NCBI GenBank assembly: GCA_947500435.1 | Contig: CANMRV010000007.1 | Coordinates: 1 to 64,000 of the forward strand | DNA from: an uncultured Flavobacteriaceae bacterium | GTDB lineage: Bacteria > Bacteroidota > Bacteroidia > Flavobacteriales > Flavobacteriaceae | Direction of reading: 5' to 3' | DNA: 64,000 bases | Shown here: positions 13,872-23,257 of the stretch, piece by piece | How positions within the stretch are numbered: the stretch's first letter is position 1 | Layout: every line of letters starts with the position of its first letter | Program-made: the position numbers and the translations under genes | Notes under the pieces: generated by a model | Seen by the model: the letters and a program-made list of their open reading frames with translations, nothing else | Told to the model about the DNA's origin: nothing | Database searches by the model: none

Positions 13872-16835
13872 ATGAAGAAAGTTCTTCTATTTTTAATTCT
13901 ATTTGCATCCTCCCTTGCATCGTTGAAGGCGCAGGATATTGCTGTCTCTGGAGTAATCTCAGATAGTGATGGCGTTTTACCCGGAGTAAATGTTCTTATT
14001 AAGGGAACAACAATAGGAGCCTCCTCCGATTTTGATGGAAAATATACTATCGACGCTCCTACAAACGGAACATTAGTTTTCTCATATCTTGGATATGCCA
14101 CTAAAGAAGTCCCCATCAACGGTCAAAACACCATAAATATTACATTGGAGTTTTCTGCCGAACAACTCACAGAAACTATTGTCGTTGGCTCAAGGGGTCA
14201 GGCAAGAACCAAATTACAAACTGCGGCCCCCGTAGATGTAATTAGTGTGGCAAAACAAGCCATCAATATGCCACAATTAGATGTAGGCCAAATGCTTGTT
14301 GCATCGGCGCCCTCATTTACCGCTGTAAGATCACAAGGTGGCGATCTTAGTGCATCGGTTACACCACCATCTTTAAGGGGTTTAGGACCCAACCAACTTC
14401 TAGTGCTTGTAAACGGAAAACGGCGCCATAGTGGTGCACAACTGATTGGAACAGCAACAGGTGGATCTGCAAATTCAGTTGATATGGATTTTATTTCCTT
14501 GGATGCCATAGATCGTGTAGAAGTATTGCGCGATGGTGCCTCCGCACAATATGGTTCTGACGCTATTGCAGGTGTAATCAACTTAGTCACCAGAAAAGGC
14601 ACCAATACATTTACTGCAAATTACACCACTGGTTTTTATACCAATTCCAATCCCGATATTAGCGACTCTAACATTAGCGAGTCGGATCAAGCCTTGCTAG
14701 AAGATACAGATGGAATTGATGGTATAACCCACCAACTGGGAATCAACTATGGTACCTCTTTTGAAAATGGCGGATACCTTAATATTGCCGGAACGTATCG
14801 ACAAAATGAAGCGGCTATTCGCCCGAATATCAGCGGTGCAACCCCATATGGCGACTCTTATTTGAACAATGAAAGAACTGACGCCCAGGGCAACCCTATT
14901 ATTACCAATCCAGAACTACTCGCTGCGCAATCTTCAGGTAATGATGCCTTGGCAACTGAACTTCAAACAAATGAGGGCTTACTTGCATCACGCGGGCTTA
15001 CGGCAAGAGATATATCAACTTTTGCGGGTTTGTCACCTAGCGTGTTAGGAGTAGTTTCATATAGTTTAGAATTGCCACTTTCCGCAACATCTGAAACCAG
15101 CTTCTATTCCTTTGGGGATTTTGGCTATAAATCTGGACAACTCTTTGGCTGTTTTTACCGAAGACCGGCGCAAACAGATCGATTTAATTTTGACTTATAC
15201 CCCAATGGTTTCAGACCACAAATGACCAATACGCAAACCAATATTGCTTTTACTACTGGTATCGAAGGAAAATTAGGAGATTGGGATTTTGATTTCAGTA
15301 ATACTTTTGGAACGAATACCCAACGGCTTGGCCAATTCAATACGTTTAACGCCAGCTTACAGTCGGCGTCACCAACCGTAATGGATTTGGGTACTCATAA
15401 ATTCACACAGAACACGGCCAATTTTGACCTTTCTAAATACTACCCAGACGTCTTAGCAGGACTTAACATAGCTGCTGGAGCTGAATTTAGGATAGAAAAT
15501 TATATCATAGAAAGAGGGCAAGAAGAGAGTTACGCAGCTGGTGATGCCGGTGTCGTTACGGCAACCGAAGATAATCAAGCTCTAATTGGCCCGGATGGTT
15601 TTCCATTGGAAGGATTGAATGGCAACCCAATTGTTGACGATAACGGAAATGCACTCGTATTACCTTTTGGTGGTGTTAGTTCGTATCCCGTATTGCAATA
15701 CAGTCCAAATTGCCAATGTTTTAGAGGTTTCGCACCTGAAAATGAAGCAAACGAATTCCGCTCGGTTACTGGTCTTTACTTGGACTTGGAATTAGATGTA
15801 ACCGACAAATGGTTCGTTAGTGGTGCGGTACGTACAGAACAATACTCTGATTTTGGTGGCGTTTTCACTGGAAAGTTTGCCACAAGGTACTCCATTACGG
15901 ATAACCTTGCTATTAGAGGGTCAGTTAGTAATGGCTTTAGAGCTCCTTCTTTACAGGAATTAAATTATTCACACACCTTTACGTTTTTTGTTGATTTAGA
16001 TCCTTTTGACGGCACCCTCTACCCAAATAGTAGTCAGGTAGCTAAAACCATTGGAATTCAACAATTACAAGAAGAAAGATCGACCAACCTTGGTTTAGGA
16101 ATCACTGCAAAGCTCTTTAATAAGTTGGATATAAGTATCGATGCCTTTCAAATAAACATAACAGATCGTTTGTTTAGCACCGGTAATTTCAGCGCCGACG
16201 ATGCCCCCGCTTTAGAACCACTCATTGGTTCTGGGTTGGCAAGTTTTCGAATTAACGGTGGCGATATCAGCACAAAAGGAATCGAATTTGTGGCGAATTA
16301 CAACGATCGCGTTGGTGAAGGAATGTTAAATCTTAACTTCTCCGGATTGATTTCCGATCGGACTTTTGAAGGAGCCAACGTTCCTGATTTGAACACGGTT
16401 TTAAGTGACCAGGAACTTGAAGATCTCTATATAGACCGGGCTATTATTGGAGCCTATGAGCAAGGTGTTCCAAATACGCAATTTATTGCTTCGGCAACTT
16501 ACTCATTAGGCAAATGGTCGGGTATGTTAAGAGGTAATTATTTTGGTGAAATAGCAAGAATAGATGACGGTGAAGGTACATTGACCGATGAAAATTTTCC
16601 AGGCGTTGGCACACAAGGCTTTTCAGATCAGACATTCTCGGCACAGGTTACTTCTGACCTAGGAATAACGTACAAGGCTTCCGAGAATTTAGCCTTTACC
16701 CTTACTGGACAAAATATTTTTAACAATTATCCTGATTTGTATCGATCTGAAGAAAGAGGTTTTTACCTCTATGGCAATGCGCAACAGGGCTCTCTTGGTG
16801 CTTTTTATTCTGTAAGAGCGACATTAAGTTTCTAA
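13872..16835 (+). CDS. TonB-dependent outer-membrane receptor
   Basis: A 987-aa protein with signal peptide MKKVLLFLILFASSLASLKA, a CarboxypepD_reg-like domain (about 24-97, GVISDSDGVLPGVNVLIKGT through FDGKYTI), and a plug domain (about 110-225, with LVLVNGKRRHSGA, DAIDRVEVLRDGASAQYGSD and AIAGVINLVTRK). A beta-barrel ends in the aromatic FYSVRATLSF. It imports a ligand across the outer membrane using TonB energy. It is followed not by SusD but by a small lipoprotein and a Tat-exported aminotransferase, and is bracketed by Lrp-type regulators. The ligand is therefore more likely an amino-acid-like or peptide-like compound than a glycan, by inference. Confidence 0.85.
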   Translation: MKKVLLFLILFASSLASLKAQDIAVSGVISDSDGVLPGVNVLIKGTTIGASSDFDGKYTIDAPTNGTLVFSYLGYATKEVPINGQNTINITLEFSAEQLTETIVVGSRGQARTKLQTAAPVDVISVAKQAINMPQLDVGQMLVASAPSFTAVRSQGGDLSASVTPPSLRGLGPNQLLVLVNGKRRHSGAQLIGTATGGSANSVDMDFISLDAIDRVEVLRDGASAQYGSDAIAGVINLVTRKGTNTFTANYTTGFYTNSNPDISDSNISESDQALLEDTDGIDGITHQLGINYGTSFENGGYLNIAGTYRQNEAAIRPNISGATPYGDSYLNNERTDAQGNPIITNPELLAAQSSGNDALATELQTNEGLLASRGLTARDISTFAGLSPSVLGVVSYSLELPLSATSETSFYSFGDFGYKSGQLFGCFYRRPAQTDRFNFDLYPNGFRPQMTNTQTNIAFTTGIEGKLGDWDFDFSNTFGTNTQRLGQFNTFNASLQSASPTVMDLGTHKFTQNTANFDLSKYYPDVLAGLNIAAGAEFRIENYIIERGQEESYAAGDAGVVTATEDNQALIGPDGFPLEGLNGNPIVDDNGNALVLPFGGVSSYPVLQYSPNCQCFRGFAPENEANEFRSVTGLYLDLELDVTDKWFVSGAVRTEQYSDFGGVFTGKFATRYSITDNLAIRGSVSNGFRAPSLQELNYSHTFTFFVDLDPFDGTLYPNSSQVAKTIGIQQLQEERSTNLGLGITAKLFNKLDISIDAFQINITDRLFSTGNFSADDAPALEPLIGSGLASFRINGGDISTKGIEFVANYNDRVGEGMLNLNFSGLISDRTFEGANVPDLNTVLSDQELEDLYIDRAIIGAYEQGVPNTQFIASATYSLGKWSGMLRGNYFGEIARIDDGEGTLTDENFPGVGTQGFSDQTFSAQVTSDLGITYKASENLAFTLTGQNIFNNYPDLYRSEERGFYLYGNAQQGSLGAFYSVRATLSF

Positions 16836-16865
16836 TTGACGATTAATACAAAAAACAAGAAAATC

Positions 16866-17366
16866 ATGAAAACATACATAAATAAAATAAGTGTTTTAGC
16901 CCTGTTATTGATAACATTCAGTTCATGTGATTTAGAGCCATTGCAATCTGCGCAAGAAGTGGCAGAAGGTGGGGGAACACTAGACTCCTATATAGCCTAT
17001 ACTATAGATTCCACAGACCCTACAGGTTCCAATGTTTACGGGCGAATAGTCTTTTGGAAAACAGACTTAAGTCAGACCTTAGTTCAGATTTCATTGTACA
17101 ATACGGTTGCTGATTTCTTGCATCCAGCAGTACTTGTTGAAGGAGCAGCTGGCGCTGGAACCAATACAATGATGACTATAGATGATGTCGACGGAAATAC
17201 TGGCGAATTAGCTACGAATAAATTTTTCCTAATTGCCGATACGGCATTCTACGATTCCATTACTACACTTGACACCCACGTTAGTATCGCTTTGAGTCCA
17301 TCAGATGATACTATCGTAGCTACTGGAGATATAGGTATTAACGCTGAACCTGTAGAAACAAATTAG
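16866..17366 (+). CDS. Small predicted lipoprotein of unknown function
   Basis: A 166-aa product from ATG 16866 (MKTYINKISVLALLLITFSS then Cys); the in-frame ATG at 16836 would put ten extra residues before the signal peptide. The lipobox FSSC places Cys21 as the lipidated residue. The mature part is acidic and rich in Thr/Ser, with no motif recognised. It begins 30 bp after the TonB receptor stop and ends 25 bp before the aminotransferase, so it is in the same transcript. It may be a surface partner of the receptor. Confidence 0.7.
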   Translation: MKTYINKISVLALLLITFSSCDLEPLQSAQEVAEGGGTLDSYIAYTIDSTDPTGSNVYGRIVFWKTDLSQTLVQISLYNTVADFLHPAVLVEGAAGAGTNTMMTIDDVDGNTGELATNKFFLIADTAFYDSITTLDTHVSIALSPSDDTIVATGDIGINAEPVETN

Positions 17367-17391
17367 AAATTATAAACTTAAATATCGCACT

Positions 17392-18582
17392 ATGAAAACA
17401 ACAACAAACAGGAGGGAATGGCTCAAAAGAGGTGTTCTGACTACAGCTGGGGTTATGGTAGCCCCTTACCTTACCCATGGAGCATTTTCGTCAGAATCTT
17501 TATTATTAGATGCTAATGGAAATGTTCCTTATACGCCTTTTTTCAAGGAGTACCTACCGAACGCATTTAAGGAACCCGTGGAGGTTATGGCAAAACTAAA
17601 TGCTAATGAGAACCCTTATGGGCCCTCTCCTATGGCCGTGGATGCTATAAAAAAATATGCTCCAAAGGGCAACCGATATGCTTGGAAGGAATTGTATAAT
17701 TTGATGGATAAGGTTGCTTTACATGAAGGTGTAAAACAAGAAAATATTATGATGGGGCCAGGCTCTTCTGATTTGTTGGAGAAAACCGCAATGGTTTTCT
17801 TTCAAAAAGGGGGCAATATCGTTTCTGCAGATCCCGCATACATGTCACTGATCAAAGTGGCCCAGGCTACAGGTGCAGAATGGAAACCAGTAAAACTTAA
17901 GGATGACTGGTCACATGACCTTGCTGGTATGGAGGCTGCCATCGATTCAGATACCAAGCTAGTCTATATCTGTAATCCGAATAATCCTACTGGCAGTATG
18001 ACCGAACATGCCGAGTTATTGGATTTTTGTTCACGCGTTTCAGAAAAAGTTCCTGTATTTGTTGACGAAGCCTATTTAGGTTTCTTGGAAGACGGTGCCA
18101 AAAAAAGTATGGTATCCCTGATAAATGAAGGTAAAAATGTCATTATCGCGCGTACCTTTTCCAAAATCCAAGGTATGGCCGGTATAAGGGTTGGCTATGT
18201 GGTTGCGCAACCGGAGACTTTAGGAATTATACAGAAAATTACTCGAGGAGGAATGGGCATTTCACTTCCTTCCGTTCATGCTGCCATGGCGAGTATGGAT
18301 GATATTCCTTTTCAAGACAAATCAAGAAAGTTGAATAAGGAATGTAGAGAATATGTTTATGAAAACCTTAAAAGAATGGGGTTTGACTATGTTCCGTCTT
18401 CTACAAGTTTTATAATCTTTCCTATTGAAATGGAAGGAAAGCCATTTTTAGAAAAAATGACTGCCGAAGGAGTGGGCGTAAGGGCTTTTGAAATCTTTGA
18501 TAAAAACTGGTGCCGTGTGAGCATGGGCACCATGGAAGAGATGAAGCTGTTTACAGCCGCTCTGGAAAAGGTGCTAGTGTAA
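17392..18582 (+). CDS. Tat-exported PLP aminotransferase, histidinol-phosphate aminotransferase-like
   Basis: A 396-aa fold-type I aminotransferase. Residues 45-70 resemble the HisC N terminus (VMAKLNANENPYGPSPMAVDA). VYICNPNNPTGSM and VDEAYLGFLED are the PLP-contacting motifs, and ARTFSKIQGMAGIRVGYVVA contains the Schiff-base Lys (about 258). Unusually, the N terminus carries a twin-arginine-like leader, NRREWLKRGVLTTAGVMVAP, so the enzyme is probably exported folded with PLP bound. HisC itself is cytoplasmic. It sits in one transcript with a TonB receptor and a lipoprotein. A periplasmic transamination of an imported amine or amino acid is inferred. Confidence 0.8.
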   Translation: MKTTTNRREWLKRGVLTTAGVMVAPYLTHGAFSSESLLLDANGNVPYTPFFKEYLPNAFKEPVEVMAKLNANENPYGPSPMAVDAIKKYAPKGNRYAWKELYNLMDKVALHEGVKQENIMMGPGSSDLLEKTAMVFFQKGGNIVSADPAYMSLIKVAQATGAEWKPVKLKDDWSHDLAGMEAAIDSDTKLVYICNPNNPTGSMTEHAELLDFCSRVSEKVPVFVDEAYLGFLEDGAKKSMVSLINEGKNVIIARTFSKIQGMAGIRVGYVVAQPETLGIIQKITRGGMGISLPSVHAAMASMDDIPFQDKSRKLNKECREYVYENLKRMGFDYVPSSTSFIIFPIEMEGKPFLEKMTAEGVGVRAFEIFDKNWCRVSMGTMEEMKLFTAALEKVLV

Positions 18583-18712
18583 GTTAAGTTGAGTCTGCCC
18601 ATGGGTTGGATTGTTGAACGTTTTTTCGATTTATTCTCTCAACATCCAACTCTTTATGGGTACAGGCTTTCTTCGAATTGAAAATCTATTAAAAAATAAA
18701 ACATTACTAACT

Positions 18713-19852
18713 ATGGATTTTGCCCTTCAAAAAACATTAGAGCTTCTATTGATTATCAGTTTAGGGCTGCTTTTACAAAAAAAAATAGCTAAGAATGACT
18801 TGAAAGGAGTAAAAACACTCATACTTAGTGTTGCGTTACCAGCAGTCATTTTCGTCGCCTTATTGAAAATTAAATTGGAAAGCTCATTATTGATTTTTCC
18901 GGCTCTTGCCCTTTCTTTCAACCTAATAATGCTTGTTGCTTCAAAATATTTCCTTGGTGCTTCACTACCTAAACAAGACGATTCTAAAAAACGAACTGTT
19001 ATAATGTTAATGCCTTCTTTGGCACCTGGTCTTTCATGTTTTCCTTTTATCGTGGTCTATCTTGGTGATGACACATTGGCGTTGGCTGCTTTGGCAGATG
19101 TAGGAAATAAGATTTTTGGACTAATTCTATTATATATGCTGGCAATGCATTGGTACCAATTGCATGCCGTAAAAGATCTTCGTGCCTCTACTAAAAGTAA
19201 ACTTCGAAGCCTTTTTCTATCGTTATTGAACGAACCGATTAACTTGGTCATTGTAGCAGGTCTTCTCATGTTAGCGGTAGGTCTTAATTTAGAATCGCTA
19301 CCAACCTTTTTACAGAATACCGTTTTAAGTATAAAAGTTCTGATGACACCTTTAGTATTATTATTTATAGGAATGGCAGTACGAATAAAGTCTGGCGAGT
19401 TTAGCCTTATTTTTTCATTGTTGTTGCGTCGTGCCGGAATAACATTCTTACTTTCTTCAATTTTCGTTTTCTTATTTCCTGTGATGACACCAGCTCTTGT
19501 TCTACTATTGGTAGTTTTCCCTCAAAGCGCGTGTAGCTTCTGGCCATTTGCCCATATGAGTGCTGTAAGTTCCCTAGAGGAAAAAGATGAACAAAAAAAG
19601 CCAACATTTGATATTAATTTCGCTGTGAACATCTTAGCCTGTTCGTTGCCATTTTCTACAATTTTAATAATAGCTGTTCTCTCCTTTAGTGAATTCTTCA
19701 TAGATCCATTCAAAATATTAGCCACGGGTGTAATAATGATGGTAATATCAATGCTTCCTGTATTAGCCACAAAACTTAGAAGAAGCAGTATAAAAGATTG
19801 GCAAACTTTCGAAAGCTTAAATGCACCTTCTCATCATTCAGAAGACAATTAG
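18713..19852 (+). CDS. AEC-family (auxin-efflux-carrier-like) permease
   Basis: A 379-aa integral membrane protein from ATG 18713 (MDFALQKTLELLLIISLGLL); an in-frame ATG at 18611 adds residues without membrane or family character. About ten hydrophobic segments are seen, including LILSVALPAVIFVALL, LMPSLAPGLSCFPFIVVYLG and NLVIVAGLLMLAVGL. The two-repeat layout and the LxxxLPAxIF segment are typical of AEC carriers, which export or import organic acids and amino acids. It lies 130 bp after the aminotransferase on the same strand. Transport of the aminotransferase product is a plausible inference. Confidence 0.65.
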   Translation: MDFALQKTLELLLIISLGLLLQKKIAKNDLKGVKTLILSVALPAVIFVALLKIKLESSLLIFPALALSFNLIMLVASKYFLGASLPKQDDSKKRTVIMLMPSLAPGLSCFPFIVVYLGDDTLALAALADVGNKIFGLILLYMLAMHWYQLHAVKDLRASTKSKLRSLFLSLLNEPINLVIVAGLLMLAVGLNLESLPTFLQNTVLSIKVLMTPLVLLFIGMAVRIKSGEFSLIFSLLLRRAGITFLLSSIFVFLFPVMTPALVLLLVVFPQSACSFWPFAHMSAVSSLEEKDEQKKPTFDINFAVNILACSLPFSTILIIAVLSFSEFFIDPFKILATGVIMMVISMLPVLATKLRRSSIKDWQTFESLNAPSHHSEDN

Positions 19853-20322
19853 TTTAATTGAGGTGCGTAATATCATTCCAAATGATAGAGGAAACAAAAC
19901 ACTTTAGAAGAAACATTGGGTACGATAATCTTAGTGAACAAAAAAGACTCTTGAATTGAATTCAAGAGTATTATGGCCAATTAAAATAATCAAAAATATT
20001 TTGAGCGTTTTCTATTACTCTTTAACTTCCGAAGGAATGCAATACACCATATCTTTTAGGTAAGTTCGCCAATTAAGTAGGGAATTTTATCTTAGGTAAA
20101 AGCATTTTTATGGTTTTCGATTCCAACTGATATTTAATTAAGATTCTTTGAAGTCACCTCGCACAAATATTGGCAATTCAAACCCATAATTATTAAGATT
20201 GTACCAATCAAAGTTTCGAAAAATACTGATTTCGAAATTCCGATTTAAAAAGACCTCTATACCTTGTATTTCCATCTAGATTGGCCTAACTTAATAAAAT
20301 AGTCCTGTAAATAATTGATTCC
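19853..20322. other. Intergenic region with an 11-bp-arm hairpin
   Basis: The 470 bp between the permease and the second Lrp gene contain a perfect inverted repeat at 19947-19969 (arms ACTCTTGAATT and AATTCAAGAGT around one G). On the minus strand it is followed by CTTTTTTG and would work as a terminator there; on the plus strand it has no T-run. Two TTTCGAAA elements occur near 20212 and 20231, upstream of the Lrp gene. Nothing else is recognised. Confidence 0.5.
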
Positions 20323-20802
20323 ATGCCAAAAAAAATTCTAGATGAAATAGACCATCAAGTTCTCGATATCTTAATTGAAAATACCCGGACCCCATACACA
20401 GATATTGCCCAAAAACTACTTATTTCTGCTGGAACTGTTCACGTTAGAGTCAAGAAAATGGAAGAATTAGGCCTCATACAAGGGTCATCCTTAATACTGA
20501 ACTATGATAAGCTGGGTTATTCTTTTGTAGCTTATGTAGGGGTTCTCCTTAATAAAACAAATCGCATAAATTCCGTAGTGGAGCGGTTAGTTGAAATTCC
20601 AAATGTAACCAATGTGCATATCAGCACTGGAAAGTTCGACCTTTTCTGTAAACTTAGAGCTAAAAACACTTCACACGCCAAAAAGATCATTTTTAAACTG
20701 GATGCTATTAATGGGGTAGAACGAACGGAAACCATGATTTCATTGGAGGAAAGTTTCAATGACAAAAATCGCTTAATGCACCAACTTTTTAATACGATGT
20801 GA
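20323..20802 (+). CDS. Lrp/AsnC-family transcriptional regulator (second copy)
   Basis: A 159-aa protein with an N-terminal HTH (LDEIDHQVLDILIENTRTPY, then DIAQKLLISAGTVHVRVKKM) and a C-terminal RAM domain (LGYSFVAYVGVLLNKT to INGVERTETMISLEESFN). It is clearly a paralog of the regulator at 12853-13311, sharing the SxGTVHxRxKKM recognition-helix region and the STGKxDxFxK segment. The near-identical recognition helices suggest overlapping operators, and Lrp-family paralogs can form mixed oligomers. It closes the receptor/aminotransferase/permease cluster. Confidence 0.9.
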   Translation: MPKKILDEIDHQVLDILIENTRTPYTDIAQKLLISAGTVHVRVKKMEELGLIQGSSLILNYDKLGYSFVAYVGVLLNKTNRINSVVERLVEIPNVTNVHISTGKFDLFCKLRAKNTSHAKKIIFKLDAINGVERTETMISLEESFNDKNRLMHQLFNTM

Positions 20803-20838
20803 TTTGTAAGAACTAATTTCTATCACTTTAGGAGCGAG

Positions 20839-20853
20839 CGAAACAAAGTTTCG
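20839..20853. terminator. Small hairpin between convergent genes
   Basis: Inverted repeat CGAAAC-AAA-GTTTCG lies between the plus-strand Lrp gene and the minus-strand bfmA. The stem is only 6 bp and no strong T-run follows, so terminator function is tentative. Confidence 0.3.
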
Positions 20854-20902
20854 TGCTGCAAGTCCCAAATCCTTACCAAACTAACCTGCCTGCGAGGCAT
20901 TT

Positions 20903-21454
20903 TTACAATTGGTTTTTAAGTTGCCTTTTCAGTTTGGCCAATTCCATCGGACTGATTTCCAATTTCAGATAGGGTTTTCCAAACCTTTGCTTGATTTTTT
21001 CAACCTTGTTCAATAACGTCATCATTCGCTCCAAATTGGAAATGTGTTTTTCCTTAAGACGATTATATTTAATCCATGAGACCTTGTTTGCCTTTTTGTT
21101 CCATTCTTCCCTTGTGAGCTTTTCGAACTTCGTTTCCACCAATTTTGGTTCTTTTCTTTTCTGTACGATTTCATGTTTTCCGAAAAGGGCTTCAAGCATG
21201 ATATTAGTAGGAAATGTTTGGGTCTTCTCAATGTCCCGGATTATGGCGATTGCTGCCTCCACCCTCTTTCTTGTCTTCTGTTCCTCCTTGTTGATTTGGT
21301 CAGCGAAACGTTTAGAGGGCAATATCCCATGCAACTCGAAAAAGTCCATAACCGCCTCCAGGGTTTCCGAATAGGAACTTTTAAATTTCCTTGAAAATCC
21401 TTTGAACCTTTTGATAGTTCTATGATGTAGCCGTATGGTACCGAATCCGTCCAT
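20903..21454 (-). CDS. BfmA/BtgA-family mobilization protein
   Basis: A 183-aa basic protein with IRLHHRTIKRFKGFSRKFKS followed by YSETLEAVMDFFELHGILP, a ribbon-helix-helix-like N terminus, and a Lys-rich helical C-terminal half. This matches the BfmA/BtgA mobilization proteins found in Bacteroidota mobilizable elements, which bind oriT DNA beside the relaxase BfmB/BtgB. No relaxase gene is adjacent, so it is probably orphaned. Direct repeats lie just upstream of its start. Confidence 0.7.
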   Translation of the reverse strand: MDGFGTIRLHHRTIKRFKGFSRKFKSSYSETLEAVMDFFELHGILPSKRFADQINKEEQKTRKRVEAAIAIIRDIEKTQTFPTNIMLEALFGKHEIVQKRKEPKLVETKFEKLTREEWNKKANKVSWIKYNRLKEKHISNLERMMTLLNKVEKIKQRFGKPYLKLEISPMELAKLKRQLKNQL

Positions 21455-21474
21455 TTTTCACTTCTTTTTCGAAC

Positions 21475-21531
21475 GATTGTTACAATTTATTCCCGTATTC
21501 ATAGGGGTTTTATTGCTGATTGTTACAATTT
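21475..21531. repeat. Two 14-bp direct repeats upstream of bfmA
   Basis: GATTGTTACAATTT occurs at 21475-21488 and 21518-21531, 43 bp apart. Each contains the small palindrome ATTGT-T-ACAAT. They begin 20 bp upstream of the bfmA start codon, so they may be its operator or part of a transfer origin. The rest of the 330-bp gap holds a hairpin at 21604-21626 (ACAACG...CGTTGT with an inner CGC/GCG stem). Confidence 0.45.
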
Positions 21532-21783
21532 TGACAATTTATATGGTTTTAAAATGCATTTTAATTCACTGATTTTCATTGATTTGAATCAATAATTAAA
21601 TGCACAACGTCGCTTTAGCGCGTTGTCCTCTTGCTATTCAAATCTTCTTCGTTCCACTCCTAAGTTTTGAATACCCTAAATAGGGCTTTTCAATAACCAA
21701 AAAGTAGGATGCGCCCTATTCTATTTTTGCTTCACACTTACCTATCGGGACGCTACAAAAATCCAACAGGGACCTTGCGCATT

Positions 21784-23046
21784 TCAGTTATGGTAAGATC
21801 TGGGGGCTTCGCTCTTTTGTTTCTCCTTTGCTTCAAAAAGGTCCATCAGGTCTTGCATATCCTCCCCTACCTTCTTTTCCAAGACCCGCGCATAGATCTG
21901 GGTAGTTGTCAGCTTGGCATGGCCCAACATTTTAGAAACCGTTTCTATAGGTACTCCGTTGGAAAGTGTTACTGTGGTCGCAAACGTATGTCCGGCCGAA
22001 TGGAACGTAATATTCTTATGAATTCCGCAAGCTTTGGTAATTACCTTCAAATAGCTGTTCACTTTTTGATTGCTAAAAACTGGGAGTAATTTACCACTTG
22101 GACTATTTTTCATTTCATCGGCATATTTCTCGATTATGGCTTTTGCTTTTGGTAATAATGGAATCTTTACGATTTCATCCGTCTTTGCCCTTTTGGTATG
22201 CAGCCAATAATTGCCGTCAATTCCCAAAACCAGTTGTTCTTGAAATAGTTCTTTGACATCAACATAAGATAGACCTGTGTAACAGGAAAAGAGAAACACA
22301 TTTCTAACCTTTTCAAATCCTGACTTAAAAATGGTCTCCTCTATTAGTTGCAATTCCCTTTCCGAGAGGTAACTTCGATTGTGTTTTTGAAAGTTGAGCT
22401 TGTATTGATGGAAAGGGTCTTTTTCCAACCATTCCAGCTTAACTGCAAGGTTGGTCATTTTCATGAGCCGCTCGAGATGCTTCATTACCCCGTTATTGGA
22501 ACAGGTCTTTCTTGCTTTCTCTGGACGATAGTTCAAAAGGTATTGCTCGAAGTCTACGATGAACTTATAATTCAACTGTTTTAGATAGATGTCGGGGGAA
22601 CTGAATTTGTCGCTTATGAACTTATGCAGATAGCGTTCGGTGGAATAGTAGTTTTTCATGGTTCCATATTTCAGTACGGAGTCCATGGTGGTATTATGGT
22701 ATTTCACAAGTTCTTTGAGCGTCTTGTGCTGTTCGTCCTGCCCCAGAAAACGGGCCTTTACGGCCTGTGCGGTAATTACCTTGCCCTCCCTTAAAAGCTG
22801 TTTGTGGGCGTCAAGAATCTGGACGTATACCTCGTCCAGATAGCTGTTGAGCAACCTGGCTTTTGATGTCGTTCCGATGACCCTTCCCTTGGAAACATCC
22901 CAAACATTCACCGATGTATACCTCTTTAAACTGATTTCCGCACGCCTTCCATCAACGGTTATACGAGCGTAAATGGTGAGTTTTTCGGGATTGTAGTTGA
23001 TGTCCCTTGTAAAAATGAGTACTGCTAAAGTGCTGTTGTTGCGCAT
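21784..23046 (-). CDS. Tyrosine recombinase/integrase with substituted catalytic Arg
   Basis: A 420-aa protein with an arm-binding N terminus, a SAM-like core-binding domain (about 105-205, KELVKYHNTTMDSVLKYGTM through YKFIVDFEQYLL) and a catalytic domain. Catalytic-region motifs are FSCYTGLSYVDVKEL (first Arg position is Ser, as in several Bacteroidota integrases such as IntDOT), TKRAKTDEIVKIPL with the beta-hairpin Lys, FHSAGHTFATT, MLGHAKLTTTQIYARV with the final His and the nucleophile Tyr. The second catalytic Arg of the usual HxxRH motif is Gly here (HSAGH; codon GGA where CGA would be Arg). Loss of both Args would abolish strand cleavage, so the element is probably fixed. Confidence 0.85.
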   Translation of the reverse strand: MRNNSTLAVLIFTRDINYNPEKLTIYARITVDGRRAEISLKRYTSVNVWDVSKGRVIGTTSKARLLNSYLDEVYVQILDAHKQLLREGKVITAQAVKARFLGQDEQHKTLKELVKYHNTTMDSVLKYGTMKNYYSTERYLHKFISDKFSSPDIYLKQLNYKFIVDFEQYLLNYRPEKARKTCSNNGVMKHLERLMKMTNLAVKLEWLEKDPFHQYKLNFQKHNRSYLSERELQLIEETIFKSGFEKVRNVFLFSCYTGLSYVDVKELFQEQLVLGIDGNYWLHTKRAKTDEIVKIPLLPKAKAIIEKYADEMKNSPSGKLLPVFSNQKVNSYLKVITKACGIHKNITFHSAGHTFATTVTLSNGVPIETVSKMLGHAKLTTTQIYARVLEKKVGEDMQDLMDLFEAKEKQKSEAPRSYHN

Positions 23047-23207
23047 GATACGAGTCTTTTAAATTGAACAAACCTTGTTTGCAAAGACGACTATAAATAG
23101 CCCTATCCACTACCAAAATTATGCACAACCATCGTACCAATCCATTCACCGAACTCTACACCTTTTATATGATATTAGATGATATCGGATGAATTCATTA
23201 AAAATGA

Positions 23208-23241
23208 AAAGTGCTGAAAATCAACAGATTAACAGCACTTT
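23208..23241. repeat. Hairpin-forming inverted repeat beside integrase
   Basis: Arms AAAGTGCTG (23208-23216) and CAGCACTTT (23233-23241) are separated by 16 nt. A second small hairpin, ACCACTT-CAA-AAGTGGT, follows at about 23245-23261. These sit between the integrase start and the tRNA-like segment and could belong to the recombination site. Confidence 0.4.
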
Positions 23242-23257
23242 AATACCACTTCAAAAG

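Noticed and set aside
13872..16835. SusC assignment for this TonB receptor
   Set aside because: It lacks the DEVVVxGYGxQ and SRGANG SusC signatures and has no SusD partner; a general TonB receptor is the safer call.
21604..21626. Integron attC site
   Set aside because: The hairpin lacks the RYYYAAC/GTTRRRY core pair expected of attC.
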